In this document: in pieces, positions 1-14,109 of the stretch
Layout: each line of letters starts with the position of its first letter
Numbering within the stretch: position 1 is the first letter of the stretch
Source of the DNA: Neodiprion pinetum
Taxonomy: Eukaryota > Arthropoda > Insecta > Hymenoptera > Diprionidae
Reading direction: 5' to 3'
DNA: 64,000 nucleotides
NCBI RefSeq assembly: GCF_021155775.2
Contig: NC_060237.1
Coordinates: 8,519,832 to 8,583,831 of the forward strand
Translations under genes and position numbers: made by a program
Notes under the pieces: model-generated
Told to the model about the DNA's origin: nothing
What the model saw: the letters and a program-made list of their open reading frames with translations, nothing else
The model's database searches: none

Positions 1-3000
1 ATATATTCATACGGCGAGAACCCCGACGAAGTAAAACACAGCAACAGTTATTTCTTCGTTCCAGAGTGCTGGCAGTGTTCCATAATGTATCCCCAATCAT
101 ATTTTCTATCCGCGAAAATTTTCTCACAAAATGAGCTGCGAACAGTCTATAAACTAAAATATGTCTTGTTCAGACTTTAACCGGATCGATGTTGCAATAA
201 TTTTGCGAAAATTCTGCAAGATCGGTGAAAATAGATGTAAAAAAATTTGCATACGCTTCCGCGAGCTGACGGATATTGAGTTAAGCTCACGACAGTCATT
301 CGCAAAACCTTATTTCACCGTCGAGTTACTTCCTCGATTTACAACGGCTGCGGAATATACTTCAGTCTTTTCCTTCCCTCGAGTCTTTCTCCTCGCGGCT
401 AAAGTTACCCGCGTTTAATGCCGCCGGATCAGAATTGAGCCTCTCCCTGCAATCGTAGTAACGATTTAAAGATCTCGATCGCCGTAGGATAAAAATCGCG
501 CCGTAAGGTGTTTCAGATCGAGTGGAACGATACCGTATAAGGAAATAACCGGAGACTTTGTACATCTGGAATGTGCCGCAGTCTCGTCACACGGTTCAAT
601 GCCAATTCGAACCAACGACTCTGATCCTTTAATCCGCGTTCTCATAAGCGCGTATCCTTATTTACTTTTATCAGCACAGCTATCGGACACTTTAGTGTCC
701 TTTGATCCGCGAATGCGGGGTTAATGTTCGTCACCCTCGTTTTGATTTTTTTTTTTCTCTCTTCTTCAGTTTTTTCTTCTCCTTTTGTTTTGTTTCCTCT
801 CTGTGATTTCAGCGAATCCCGCATGATGGATCACGTGCCGTGCCTTTGTTTGTCGAAAAATAATTATTTTCAAAATTGCGATTTCTTTCTCCTTTACTCA
901 TTTTTTTTTTTTTTTTTTTATTGTTTCTTTTGGTTTTTTCTTTATAATCATTTGTCATCGGGAATGAGACAGCGAAAAAATTGCCCATCCCCCACGCGTC
1001 AGCGTTGTTAAGGTGCCTAAGATAAATCTTTCATGCGAGACGGGAAACTCAAGTTACTTTTTGTATTTGTAAATATTAAAAAGACCGACGAGCTTTCGAT
1101 AAGTTTTCGTATTCATTCACAGTTCACTTGTAATACAAGTGAAACGGCGTTGTTGAAAACTCAACCTGGGAACCTCGATATGTTTTTCAATTACATGGAA
1201 GAATGTTTTTATCAGATTTAGTCGACTGCTCGATTCTTCATTTATACAGTTTGTGTTGATAGTAGTCGTCTTGGCTCGTAGAGCCATGAAAAATGATAAC
1301 CACTTTGCCGAAAGATTACCAAACTATGAAAAAAAACTAAGACCGAGATTTTGAGAGGCCGAGAGATTAGTTCATGGCAATTATGTACGAGGTATTTTAA
1401 CAGCGAGTGACTGTTATATCTCGGGCCGAAATCACGTTTCCGATATATTATATTTATTAACAGGCCGTAATTTTCGAGGACTCGTAAATAATTGTCGTCT
1501 ATGAGGGGAAAGAGTACCAATTAACGAGGAGACGTAAATTATAATATCTTTGTTTATTCATCCCGAAATAATGACCGCGAAGAGGGACGAAAAGTTATCT
1601 GACAAGTGGCGTTTCCAAAGTTCCTCGTCAAAAGCGTTGAAAAGTTCTCAACGAGTTCAGGGAAAATCAGTTAATTTTAGAGCTCGAACGTTTTCTTGGG
1701 CTCAGGTATTTATACGAGGCAGTTGCCCCGACAACATGCGCAAGGAAAACTCCCCACACCCCCTAATTACGCTAACGACCAACCATCGGATTACGTAATT
1801 ATTTATGTCAATGACATTGTTATGACTGCGAATTTCACCGTCAGTTACAAAATTACTCGGTTCCGCGTAAGACTCGGTGTATTATAGACTTTTACACATT
1901 TTAACAGTCAATTATCCCTTTGTCAATTATCTGCGTACCTTCCAAGAAAAGTTACATCGTAATGCGATAATCCGCGTAACTAATCCAGCGGATACCGTAA
2001 TGCTTACAAAATTTCATTCGTTACTACACGTACGAAGGGGAGTTGTATGAAATACTTCTATCGATTCGACTTATTTTTTTTCCTCAACAGAATATTATTC
2101 GGGAATTAAAAATAATTTTCACTCTATTTTATTTTGAATAATTCGAGAAACAGAATGAGAAAATGAGTATGAGAAATAGAAATGAAATTCTCCAAAGTAA
2201 AACCAATGTACAAAGAATTTTGGAATATATATATATACGTCATATATTTTTATTGATGTAATAATTTTAAAACTTTGCCGATCGATCAAAATTCCTTGTC
2301 AAATTACGCGCAGAAGAAGAACGCAGTATTATCGACACAATTTTATCAATGACTTACCTATTTCGACTAAAAGTAAATAACAACTCCAGATCTGCGACTA
2401 AATATTTGTTCGACGCTGAGAATCAAATAATTGCTTCAATTGCATTATTTGGTTGCATGAATAGTTTCATACGGTCAAATATTTATAATGGATTATGTCA
2501 AATAATCATAATATATTTAACCCACCAAATTATCTATGGAAATGCAAAGTGTCTTCGGATCAGTAAACAATTCAGTCGTTTCAGCGAAATTCCAGCATTC
2601 CAGAAATTCGCTCATTGTCAGATCAGTTGATCGATCAGTTGAGAGAAAAAGAATCCGGTCAACGGTTTTGTTAAGTGGGCCAAATTTTTTTCGTAGTGTA
2701 AAAAAAGACGCATGCTTGGATGTTGACGAAACGTTGTTTTTTTTTCCAGACTGTATCGCGTGCCTACAATCGTACTGTTGATAACTGACCCAAATTGTCA
2801 AATGACCTCGATATAAATTCGTGGAGTGAAAAATAAAAACGAAAACAAGTAAACTAAACGCGGATATGATTGGGGAAGTAATCAGCCATTCGAAAAAATC
2901 ACGTATTTTCAGTCATTATAATCGAAGATCCGACAATCGACGACTCGAAGGACAATATTCGCAAATGCCGAGATTCAGATAATTCGCAGGAGTGGTTTGA

Positions 3001-6000
3001 ACCGATTACGAGAGAAAGATGAACGAGTTCCCTTCTCGAAGATCTTACAAACTCCTACGTTCTATGCCGCACCCTCTGGTTAGGTGAAAGCCAGCGGTAT
3101 AAATTACGTAACGAGCAAGCGTGTTCGCGCAATGAAAATAAGGTCAAATGCGCGCAGCGCTCAAAGTGTCCGCGGCATTAAAAGTTCATCCCGTCACCAG
3201 ACTGACGGGTATATAGAAAGCTAGAATTATACAAAATGCGAAAAACTAAATAAATATTATTTTAAGTTAAAAACTATCGTCCTGCAGTGAGAAAGAAAAA
3301 TATTAATCAATCCATAAACTTCCGAATCGAAATTAAAACCGATCGATAATTATTTTTAACATTCGGCAAAGATCGCGTGATCGTGACGCGATTGGAGGGA
3401 AAAAAAAACGCACACAACGAGCTATAAACTTTTTAAATATGTACCGAAAGCGGCGCCGAGTTCTTTTCGCTCAAGCAAAGTCTGCACGCGATTATACAGA
3501 GACGCTATGTTATCGGGCTGATCTTGCTCGCGGGATCATCGCGGACCGGAAATGACGATTAATCGCAAATTCTTATACGCTTTCGAAACTTACTTCACCA
3601 AATGTGACGTAACGATGTAACATGCTCGTCAAGTTTCGCCAGCGAGTCGAGTCGCCGATTATAAGACGGTTGGTGAATTGAAAAGGAATTTTTTTGTCAG
3701 ACGATCGCGCTATTCGTGCAAAGAAATAATTAAGCCGCAAGCATGAGCTCAGATTTCATTTTCACTTCCCATTTCGCATCGCTGCAAAATGACCAAAAGT
3801 CCAGCGGTTTCCTTCGAATTTATTCCGCCTATAGCGTATTTTGTTCGAAAAATTGTATTTTTCTTATTTTTTTTTTCTTACAAAGTTACTTAATCGGATC
3901 TTTCTTTTCTATGGTATCTTACGCTGCTACCCGTTGATCATCGTCAATGCAATCTAGAGAAATTGAAAATGAAACGAAACTAACGCGATAAATGAAAAGT
4001 TTCTCGATCAGATTACAGAGAATATAGTAGGAATAAAAATACTAGATTCTTAATTGTTTGAAAATGATTTGAAGTAAAAAATCGTTCTATCTAACGTGGA
4101 TATTATTTCTTCTTCCATTTTCTAGGGACATCGTCGCAAGTTTCAAATATTTCTTCATTAAATAACCGAACGAGCATTGTTTTCCAATTCACCAACTTTT
4201 ATCAGATGTTTTATCACGCGTGTCAATCAATCTGTTGCATTGAATTTCTACCGCATAATTCCACAGATTCCCTGATAAAGTATTAGGATGTAAAAATGTC
4301 GTATCCAAATCCACCTTGGCTGATACGTCAAAGTTGCGGAAAGTGGGCAGACAAATTTGCATGAAAACTGGTTCGCGGAGGTTTCGACTGGAGCAAAAGC
4401 GAATCTAGACTGCCGGGGCGTAAAAGCCTAGCTGGTTGAATCGAGGATATCGAGTCATGTGCATGTATGTTACATCTACTCGCTACGCGGCAATGCGGCC
4501 GTGAGCAATTGCTGAAGAGGAAAGGAAAGCTGCAAGATTACTTTTACTCTCCCGTGTTACAGTCCTTGCTACACGAAAGGAAACCCGTCGTTGTCTTACG
4601 TGATCGCGATCCCGGCTCTGCGCAGCTTGCTCGTCAACGTAACGATCATCCTTAGCGCGGATACGTGGATATTTTCGGCGTATTTATTCCACAACGGGAT
4701 TATTTTTATTTCATCAAACCAATACGATCGCTGTGTCACGCATACGCAGCTCTAATTTTTTCCCGCTTTTACAACTGTCAATTAACTCAACCGCGAAAAT
4801 GATATCCTTGTACACACACACGTTCAAATACGTTCTCTCTGATCGTCGAGTCAACGCTGACGAATACGGGCCACGTTTTATTTGAAACAGACTTCTTATA
4901 CAGCGTTGATCTGGTATCAGCCTGGATTGAGCCGTGGTTTCTTTATTTAAAAAAAATTTTTTAGCCGTTATTCTCTTTCGTGCTTCCATTTTTCGTTTTT
5001 TTTTTTTTTTTCTACTATGATCTTTATCTCCAGCTTAGCAATCTGTACTAATTGCAGACCCGAGCACTTTACATGTTTCAAATAAAGATCAAAATCTAGC
5101 TTAAACCTTGAACTATGGCTATGAATTTTTCATTCCGTTTCTGTAAATTATTTCACAAATTTCAACACTAATTTAGGCGAAACATAAAAGCAACAAATAT
5201 GTACATACGGTAATATGTTATTAGGATTGAAAAGACTGATAGAAGAAGTTGATTGCATTTCTTATGATTTAGATAAAAGTATTTTTTTGCAAATATTCGA
5301 ACAACGGTAATAGTTACTGATGGAGTCACACACTTGTGTCGCATTTTTATTTCATTTGTTTTTTAAATTAAATATAAAAATACACATGTATTATAAATAA
5401 ATAATATAAATTGCGTAACTTTGATGAATTTCATCCGATCGCTGCGTCGCTGCGATCTGATCTGCAAGGTGGAAAATGGGAATCTCACGATGCCTTTCAC
5501 GATCGCAATCTTGGCATTGCGTCCGCGGCTACGATTCTATGCTTTACACCGAAAGCTTCTGAAACGTGAGTAGACGTATCCAGTACAGGCTGCATGTCAC
5601 GCGTGACACGTAATTACGTGCCAGTTATGCATACACGCTATACACGTGCGAACGACTAATGAGCGGGAACTTACACCGTTAATTACCATCAATCATCGGT
5701 CAAGTTCACGTCGCCAAACGTCTTTTCCAATTAAGAATGCAGCCAGGCGCAGATTGCTTAACGTTGATAAATAATATCGAACATCTTCGTTTCCGAATCT
5801 CTTCACCCAGATATTTTTTCAGTTATTCGTGATAACGAGAGGTGTATTCGTTTCTTGAAATCTCATCGAGTGCTGACGGAGTAAAACTTCTCACATCTAT
5901 CAACGAAATTACGTGTCCGTTTCTTTGTCAATGTTTAAACTGACGATAAATATGATACGGAGGTACGAGGAGACGATGTTTTGCATACGAACTTCAATGA

Positions 6001-7687
6001 AAAACTTTAAGCTCTTTCCAGTGGTATCGGAAGTTCAAATATCGAATGATTTATCGGTTTCTGAGTTACGAAGAAAATGGAAATGAATAATCAAGAATTA
6101 GTGCACGGAGATAGACCGATTTGCTTTAATGAGTTACGTGCTCATTTCATTTTCGACCGTTTCTACTTTCTGGAAGTTGGAGTTAAAAAATCTCTAATAT
6201 AATGGGTTTAAATTATTCAACTGACGAAAAATTGGTACATTTCAAACAAAATCAAAACGTGCTTTTCGTATCACAGAAGATTTTACGATAAAATATTGCA
6301 AGTCTTATGCAGCACAATTCCATTGCAATACGTTTAATCTTCTACGATGTGCTTTTAAAAAATCCTAGTAATTATCAGGTCAAGAAGCGAATGGATACAG
6401 CGTACAGAAATATGCTATCAGTCCTGAAAAATCTGTTTTGATCATTCCCCGTCGAATTTTCAGACAGAACAGCAGGGAGCTCGTTTCACTCAAAAACGGA
6501 AGATTTCTTCTCGCGTAGGAGAATCCGTTCCCTGCGAGAAACGAGTAACAGACGCATTGTGAAGGGGTGCGCTTTTGGAGGAGGTAAAAAAAAAAACTTG
6601 AAAATCTCTCCAAGCGACTGTTGGCGCAGTGTAGGTATCTGTACATAAGTCTCGAGCTCTCTTACTCGAGGACCAAAAGTTCAACAGAAAACGAAAAACG
6701 AAACTGCAACTTCTTCCTTCCTGCTGCAGAAGGAAATTCTCGCTTTTGCTGCTCAAACACCGGTTGTGTACTCAGAAAAATCTACCGTCCGAATTTCACA
6801 GACATTTTTTTTTGTTTCTATCATGGAAAGACAGGAAAATTTCAAAGAAACTGGGTAGACACCAATTTACGCTAATGCATTCTAGATATCACTTGTATTC
6901 AAATTAGAACTATATGTTAGTATTCAGTGACTTTTCTCTAATGGCTATTTACACGAAATACGATACAAAGTATTCATGGAATGTTTCCTACGTTAATTTG
7001 CGAGGCGTCTCAAGGTAGGTTTTTGTTGTTTGTATTTTTGTTCCTAGACTTTCTGCTCGTTTCTGTTCTACCAATTCTATCCAGCACTGAACAGCAATGG
7101 TGATAAATATGAAACCGGTCTCTGCCGATGGACAAAACGAATTCCGTGTGCACTTTTGTTACGTTTTATGGACTCGGATTCCTCCGTAATTATGTTAATA
7201 AGCCCGAAGGTACGAAGCTTTTTTCGACCAAAAAGTGGACGAAATAGTACGAGGAGTATGGAAATAAAGATGAACGCATCCTCGAATCCTTTTTTGTACC
7301 CACTACCCGTCCTAGTTTTTCGAATTCACTTAAAAACGTTCCCCTCTCTTTCATCAGGAACGAGTTACGCATTGTTTCTGCCTCTCTTGAAAACGGTCGT
7401 ATGCCACGAGTTGAACGCTATTCATTCCCCTTGACTTTAATGGCCAAGATTTTTTCATCAACCGTTCAAAGCCGTACAATCGGAGTCAAAATTTCCGATG
7501 ATTCTCCATAGAATTGTGAAAACGTTATACCCGCAAAATCAGTTTTGTGAGGTTTACTCTACTTTTTTAGTTAAACAAGGCTTTAACGTCAATTTATCGT
7601 TGCACAAGCATTAAATTATCGCAACAGTTACGAGAAAATATAGCATCAGCGATCGCAATGAGAAAGAATAGTAACGGATACTAGACT
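1..7687. other. Unassigned non-coding DNA
   Basis: No coding region, RNA gene or long repeat could be supported here. The reading frames are short (under 100 codons) and lie on both strands. Poly-T runs occur near 745-756, 899-919 and 4998-5011. Two small adjacent palindromes sit at 5423-5435 (GATGAA-T-TTCATC) and 5437-5457 (GATCGC ... GCGATC). The base composition is typical of the rest of the left half of the window. Confidence 0.5.
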
Positions 7688-7803
7688 TTCCGGTAACGGC
7701 TAGAAAACTAATTTTCATTTTCTACCTAGAACTGTATTTTTCGATCGTGGTAAAAAATGAAAATAGTTAAGGACTGAGCGGTAACCGGAACTAAAAATTT
7801 TCC
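7688..7803 (+). repeat. Palindromic ~100-bp dispersed element, copy A
   Basis: The core from 7704 reads ATTTTCATTTTCTACC, a short centre, then GGTAAAAAATGAAAAT, so the element folds back on itself. An outer pair, TTCCGGTAACGGC at 7688-7700 and GCGGTAACCGGAA at 7778-7790, matches in inverted orientation at 11 of 13 positions. Closely related copies occur at 53083-53179 (same strand) and 38205-38303 (opposite strand). The dispersed copies and the dyad structure suggest a small non-autonomous DNA element (MITE-like). No transposase is present, so the superfamily is unknown. Confidence 0.75.
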
Positions 7804-7868
7804 TCGGTGTCCCTACCCTGCCTGGTCCATCACAGCTCACGACTTCCGAGCACCGAGCTCGTTTCTCA

Positions 7869-7887
7869 CCGAGTCGAGTGGACTCGG
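7869..7887. repeat. Short perfect hairpin
   Basis: CCGAGTC at 7869-7875 is followed by a five-base spacer and GACTCGG at 7881-7887, giving a 7-bp perfect stem. It lies about 65 bases right of the ~100-bp element, in a GC-richer patch. It may be chance. Confidence 0.3.
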
Positions 7888-10800
7888 AGCTGAGAGTCTG
7901 ACGCTAGCCAGGCCAGTCTTTGACTTGACATTTACTCTCGCTGACGCTTAAGTGAATATGTAAAAGTGTACGTAGCGTATATTTTACGTATCCGCGTACG
8001 CGATACGCCTACTCCAGGCTCTCTTGATACTTACGTCGCTGACTCGCGTTGGTGTGAAAAGCTTGAAGCTCACGGACGAGGTTTCCGAGTCCACTTAACA
8101 CGTGGTTGAATCGATACTTTCTATAAACCAGCGTTTATTTCTCGCCGTGTAAAAACCACGCCAATCCAAAGGTATCCGAGTCATCCAAAGACGAGCGTCT
8201 TCCACGCACGCCGTCTGTGAGAAGATTACGGCGAAGCAGCGACATTCGATACGTTCGTTCGTATAATGGTAGAAAGAACAGTGCTTGGCCCTGACGTAAG
8301 ATTCTCTGGTCCGATGACGCTGTTGCGTAACGCGCAGACTACTTGAGAAAGTGAACTTGTTCGAAGAGATACTGTATATTATGTGCATATAACCGGATAG
8401 ACGTAAACCGGAAACCTGTGGCAGCTATCGGTGAGGGTACTTCTCGATCCACACGCTGGCAGGATGTACTAAATTGCTCACAGACATACGGAGCCGATGG
8501 AGAACGGGTTGAGAATTTCACTTCCATGTACATCGACAAAACGTAGTATGCTAATTTCACGTGTACATTAGCTCATCAACGAGTTACAAAACCACGGCAA
8601 GCGTCCGTTCTTTAATCACGATAGCCGACGATTGTAGTCGTGAACCAGGAGCTGAGGTTTTTTATTCTTTATTTTTGCACTTAGTGCCAAGTCATTAATC
8701 TCTCATTAAAAGAACGCCGTTTTAATATGCCAATGCTGAGATAATTTCGTTGGAAAATTACAGTGCGTGAACATCGCTCGATCATTACGGATGATGGAAT
8801 TTGCTGACATGTGTACGAAAAAGTTTCACGGTACAAGTTCGTATCTTACGTCATACAGGTGATCGCTGACTTTCGATTGAATCAAGTTGGACCGGACATG
8901 TTTCGACGTGTTAAGGAACACTCGGATTCCAGTGCAATTCTGCAAAGAAAGAGAACAAGCTGCTTTGAATGATCATCGTGAATTCTTCATGTTTCGCTAA
9001 GTGCTCGGTTGTTGCGCGTTGCCTTGATTATAATTGGCGTTATTATTACTCACCTCCTGCTAGCAGAGAGAGAGAGAGAGTCGGGGAAATTGATGTTTGA
9101 AACAGGTGCCGATACTCTATAACTCGCAAGTTACAACTGTTGTTTGTAATAATAGACTGGTATTATTGCTCGTTATTGAGAGAAATTTGTCGAGTTTCAA
9201 CTCTTCCGGCAATCAGCAAACAATAACACCGTGCCTCGACTACTTCTGATTACATGCCTAACCACAGGAATCAAAATTCACAATCACAGCCCAGCGAACA
9301 AGGTGAAGTGAAATGAATTCAAGTTTGCTGTCTCATTTTCGAAAAACACTCTTTAACGTTCCAATTCTAACTGAAACGGCGATGAGACTTTTGTCACGTA
9401 GCCTTTCACAACTCCAAAGGTCGACGTCAGCTGATCCTATAAGGAAATGTTTAACTCGCCGTTTGGATCGCCGGCAGACTCGCATTATTCATTCGGAGGA
9501 TGTTCATCTCTGAGTAAAGACGTATGACTATCGTTCAATCTCCGTATAATATTTATTGCATGTTTCACTCGACGTTGATGTTTCGTTTTATTTGTTTATT
9601 TCTTTCTTTCTTTTCTGTTTTTATCGAACTACATCCTCGAGAAACACCACGTACGACGTACTCGATACCTTTCGTATGTTTAATCTCTTCTCATTATTTC
9701 CACTCGATGTAAGCCTCGGGTTCGCATACAAACGGCAGACACACGCGTCAATATTTAATGGCAATTTTTCGTGCAACGATCATGCCGGTTATTCTCGTTA
9801 CTTCCCGTCGACTTGAACGTTAATGTATGACCGAGTTCTCATTCGTGACACCTTGATTAGGTACGTCGTTCAGAAGCGACGTCATACTTAGCCTTCCTGC
9901 AAACCTTACTAATAGATCCTAATAATCGGAGTACTCTGTGCTTACCGTACTGCTTTGGTTTCGATCGTTTTTTAACGGCATTTATTAAACTGCCTACCTA
10001 CTGGTCAGTCGAATGGCTCATTTCTATAACGACTTTCTCCCCCGGTGCTTAAGGAGAAAAGTGAAATAAATATGAAAGAAAGTGAACAGCTTTGCAGGTT
10101 TCTTTACCGCAAGAGTCAGAAAAATAATATATGTTCCAGATTCCAAAGCGTTGCTTAATTTCTTATTATAAACTTAGGGGAAGAAGCAGAAAAAAGAAAA
10201 AAAACTTTAAACAAGTTAATTCTGGATACTTCTTCAACGAGCTGATTTTTGCTGCAACTTCTTATGATTTGAATGATTTATTTGAAGCGTTTATCTAACG
10301 TTTGGTTCAAAAAATTGTAAATTTTCTAAGGCTCGTAAGCTTCCGACAGTTGAAACCGGAAATTTTCAACTTCACCTTGTTTTTATGAGATTTTGACTCT
10401 CGCATACTTTGAATTGAAAATAGTCAAAAGCACAGAGATTTACAGGCTTTTATATCTTGAGATTTTTGACCCGTTAATTATGCGAATAAAAACAGTTTTA
10501 TCTCTCAAAGAGACGGTTCGAGACTTTTTTAACCCTCGCAGTAAGTATTCGATACCGAAAATGAAAAATTGCTAAACAAGAACACATTCGAATTCAAGAA
10601 CGCCATAAGCCAAAAGTGACGTGGAAGGGACATTGACTTGACAGTTATTCGCACAATAGAAGATCGCAAATCGCATTAGGCCTCGAAATTCTCTATTTTC
10701 TATCGACATTTCTGGGAAAGAATTCATTTCCGTGCGACCCCGCGTCGTGATAATTGGGGTAATAACCTGGGTAATTATCCCACGCAGAACGTGCCTTCAA

Positions 10801-11387
10801 TAGCAGAATGGAACGGAATAACGGCATGGAAAAAGGTATCGTTAGACAATTCTTAGGCCGCTTTAACCCGCAATAAAAATACTTCACGATGCCCGCATAT
10901 TCTGTTCACAAAGGAGAATAAGGTCTCGATGATATCGTCCCTACAACCTCGTCACTGCTTTTCGGTACTTGGCTTCAATTTTGTCCATATTCTAAAAATA
11001 AATCCCAAAGTTCAACCCTCGTTGTACGAAATTGTCTAAAACGAGTTTAACATAATCAACGTCCATATTGCTCAAGAATTGACTATATGGTATTTTGTAC
11101 CAGAGTTATTGAATAGAGACGAAACGCGTTATAAAAAACGAGTAATAAAAATTTGAACCTCTGCAAATCGAGGAATAAATCATTCATCATACCAATGGCA
11201 CTTATGGAACTGTATCAAGAAGCTGCGAATAATCATTTGAAGTCAGCGTAACAGCTTACTTAATCGTTACAGCGTACAATAACATCATACCGCCCAATTT
11301 CTTAAAGGATATTTAGGCTGTTTGACAGCTCCGGCTAGAGCAAAATTCTCGTTTCATTTCTTTAGTCAATAAATCGGTCTGTTATTG
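7888..11387. other. Unassigned non-coding DNA
   Basis: Only short frames on both strands are seen. An (AG)8 microsatellite lies at 9065-9080. Nothing else could be supported. Confidence 0.45.
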
Positions 11388-11864
11388 TTAGTGCCGCTTA
11401 GTCAGATTTGACAAGTGAAGCGGCAGAGTGCTTGTGCTAATCAGCAAAAGCGCCACTTTCGCTGGGCAATAAAAGCATGTGTTTTCTTCTGTTTCAGGTA
11501 AGGAAAATCCAATCCCGAAGGGTGACGTGGTGCCTTGAAGCAATGGAACGGTGAGCCGGTAATTATGGAAAAGGGTCCGAGGTTTTGTCGCCGAGTGAAT
11601 GTAATGCAAGATCAACAAACGTAAGACGGTTGGTTTCAAGACGAAACTGTTTATACGAGCGAAGCGGGGGATTTTCAGAGATGCCAGATGTCGGACCGTG
11701 GCGTCAAACACCCGATGCAAGAGCCTAAAGACGTCCCGAGGTCGCCTAGCGTGCTTCGATGTACCAAGTTTTTGCGCTATTTTCAAGGCGTCGTCGCGTT
11801 CCTCCGAGGCCTTATCCATCCTAGTGCGTTTTAAGAGCGACAAGAAATTTAATTTCTTCAACAT
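11388..11864 (-). CDS. Unrecognised 158-residue open frame
   Basis: This is one of the longest frames in the window and it starts at a true ATG (complement of 11862-11864). The predicted protein opens with a basic, leucine-rich stretch (MLKKLNFLSLLKRTRMDK). A charged segment follows (SEERDDALKIAQKL), then an Arg/Leu-rich middle (RDVFRLLHRVFDATVRH) and a hydrophobic C-terminal part. I recognise no domain or catalytic motif. There is no AATAAA-type signal close downstream on the minus strand, and no partner exon was identified. It could be a lineage-specific protein, an internal exon fragment or a chance frame. I rate chance as most likely. Confidence 0.2.
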   Translation of the reverse strand: MLKKLNFLSLLKRTRMDKASEERDDALKIAQKLGTSKHARRPRDVFRLLHRVFDATVRHLASLKIPRFARINSFVLKPTVLRLLILHYIHSATKPRTLFHNYRLTVPLLQGTTSPFGIGFSLPETEENTCFYCPAKVALLLISTSTLPLHLSNLTKRH

Positions 11865-13676
11865 GTGTGCGCTGGGCGAGTGATTGAGTTGATAAAGTGC
11901 CTGGCGATCCCTCCCACGATTCGGAGAGTGAGAAATACTTTACGATTTCAGGCTCTCTTTGCCACTCCTGTAATTATTTGCTTCTATTCATTTTTATACC
12001 CTCGAGCACGATTTTAGCCAGTCGAAGAACGGACCCCATTTTCACGAGGTGTGCAAAATTGACACGAAATCCTAACGAGGAATCGAGAAGGCGTCGACAA
12101 CGATGATTTTGTGTAATCGATCGACTTCCACAGAGAAACCGACGTTGGAATATATAAAGTAAAATCTTCGCTTGGTTAGAAAGTTCGAGTGCGAGGAAAA
12201 TCGTTCGAATGCAATAATTCCAATGGGATATGATAACTAACATTGGTTTCGTTGACTGGTTCTCAACGATGACTCAAAGGAATAATAACGATTCGTTCTA
12301 GCTGCCGGTATTTGTTGCCTTGTTCACCGGTGCTCAATAAGCTTTGGCCCAATAATTAATGGAACGCAGCGAGGCGTCGACGACAAGTAATGCCGTTAAC
12401 TTTGAGCGATGATTCGATGATATTGCATCGTTTCATTCGTGTTTCATATATTTTGTTCTGTACCGTTTACGATTAGATACGAATATCCGATTACAGGAAA
12501 TTTCATCAATTTCGAACCTTCAAATATCATCTGCATCATGCAATTGTCTCGGAAAGCGCAGAAAATTGCCAATAACAAGGCAATCGAATCACCTGTTCGC
12601 CGACACGTTAAAATTGTCATATATTGAGATTGAAATAAACCGTGTGCTTAATTTTCTAATAACCTTAAAATTGAAAAAATTATTCATACATCAATTTTAC
12701 CAATTAATCCCAGCTGCGCAAACCGGGAGAATAATAAAAACTGACCATCCTTCGAAGTTTCAAAACTGATTGTTTAAACGAGGCGATCGCGACGAACCGT
12801 CTGAATCAGACAGATGTAATCACGAGTTGTTTAATAATTGAGAAACGACTGCGTAACGTCCTTGAGAATTGAGGCATGAATATTAGAAAAAGCTTAGAGT
12901 CGTCCAGTCGTAGCTGAGTGGAGAGAAAAAAGGTATTTAAAAAAACTTGAGACACTGTTTAAATAAATAGATGAAAAAAAAAGAAAAAAAGCATCAAGCA
13001 CGGCGAAACAGTAATGCAGACAAACAGTTCGGCGGTACAAAGAAGTCGTATTGCGCAATCGGCAGACAATGGGTATCACAATTCCGCGCAACCTTGCTTC
13101 GAGATCGGTTTTCATTGAGGTATAATCCGTGCGGTAAAGAAACTCTGTTCAAAAGTTGATTACATCGAGTCTGCAGTGCAGCGGCGCACTCTCACTCTTC
13201 AGGCCTGAGCTGTTTTCTGGCTGTTGTTTTTTTTTTTTTTTTTCTAATTCTTTTATCACGGAGTCTGGCAACGTCCTTGGCACCTTGCCGAGTAACTCCT
13301 GGAGGTCCTACATAGCCGCTCGATCGGAACGACGACTTTGTCGGATGGAAGCACAACGGTGCGGGGACAACAAGTGGATGACGATGTGTATTCAGCATCG
13401 CGATTACGCCGAGCTTGTGCTACCTCAAAAACTGCGGCGTAATTCGAACGATATTTCGTCGTCCATCAATCCCAGATTTTCCACGCGTCCATTACCCTTT
13501 GGCTCGTGGTTTGCGGCCGATCCATCACGCGCATTCCCTCAGCGAACGATGCTTGCATGGCGACCGGTTGATTAGAAACGTACGATGGAATGGTTATTTC
13601 GCTAATAAGTGTGAACGTGAAATCGATCATCGCTCGTTTCGACGATTCGTTGTTTAATGTTTCAATTCCGAGAGCG
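11865..13676. other. Unassigned non-coding DNA
   Basis: Overlapping medium frames on both strands around 13156-13657 are not supported by splice signals or recognisable products. A T-run interrupts at about 13227-13242. Nothing further could be assigned. Confidence 0.45.
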
Positions 13677-13868
13677 GGGTTGAAATTCTGTATTCGAAGA
13701 GTTCCGAATGCGACGAATTGCGAATTTTTTGCTGGCGAAACTTGAAGTAAAGGAATCTAACTTTCACGAAACATCTAAGTTTCGAACGGTCCAAAACCCG
13801 ATGCTCAAAGTTCCGAAAGTACAAAGTCCGGAAAGGACAGAACTCCGACAAGTCAAAGTTCGGCAAGT
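13677..13868 (+). repeat. Left arm of foldback element
   Basis: This arm is the inverted partner of 14110-14321. It ends in a run of short AAGT-C-CGGMA-like units (13806-13875: AAAGTTCCG, AAAGTCCGG, AAAGTTCGG, AAGTTCGG), which suggests internal expansion of a short motif. Confidence 0.7.
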
Positions 13869-14109
13869 TCGGCGAAAATGAGAAAATTTTTTAATCTAGA
13901 ACAACGAAATTCGGAATGATCTAAGATATTCTGTTCTGTGAATTTCTGGCTTGGTAAAATTCAACCACTTTTGATCTTTCTTTATTTGGATTTTCGATAT
14001 TCTTACGTTCGGAATCCTGGTCATTCTGATTTTCGGTTTTTCTGATTTTTTACACCCACTCGTTGAGTAAATCACGCTGTGTATGTATATTTTAATTTTT
14101 GAAATTTTA

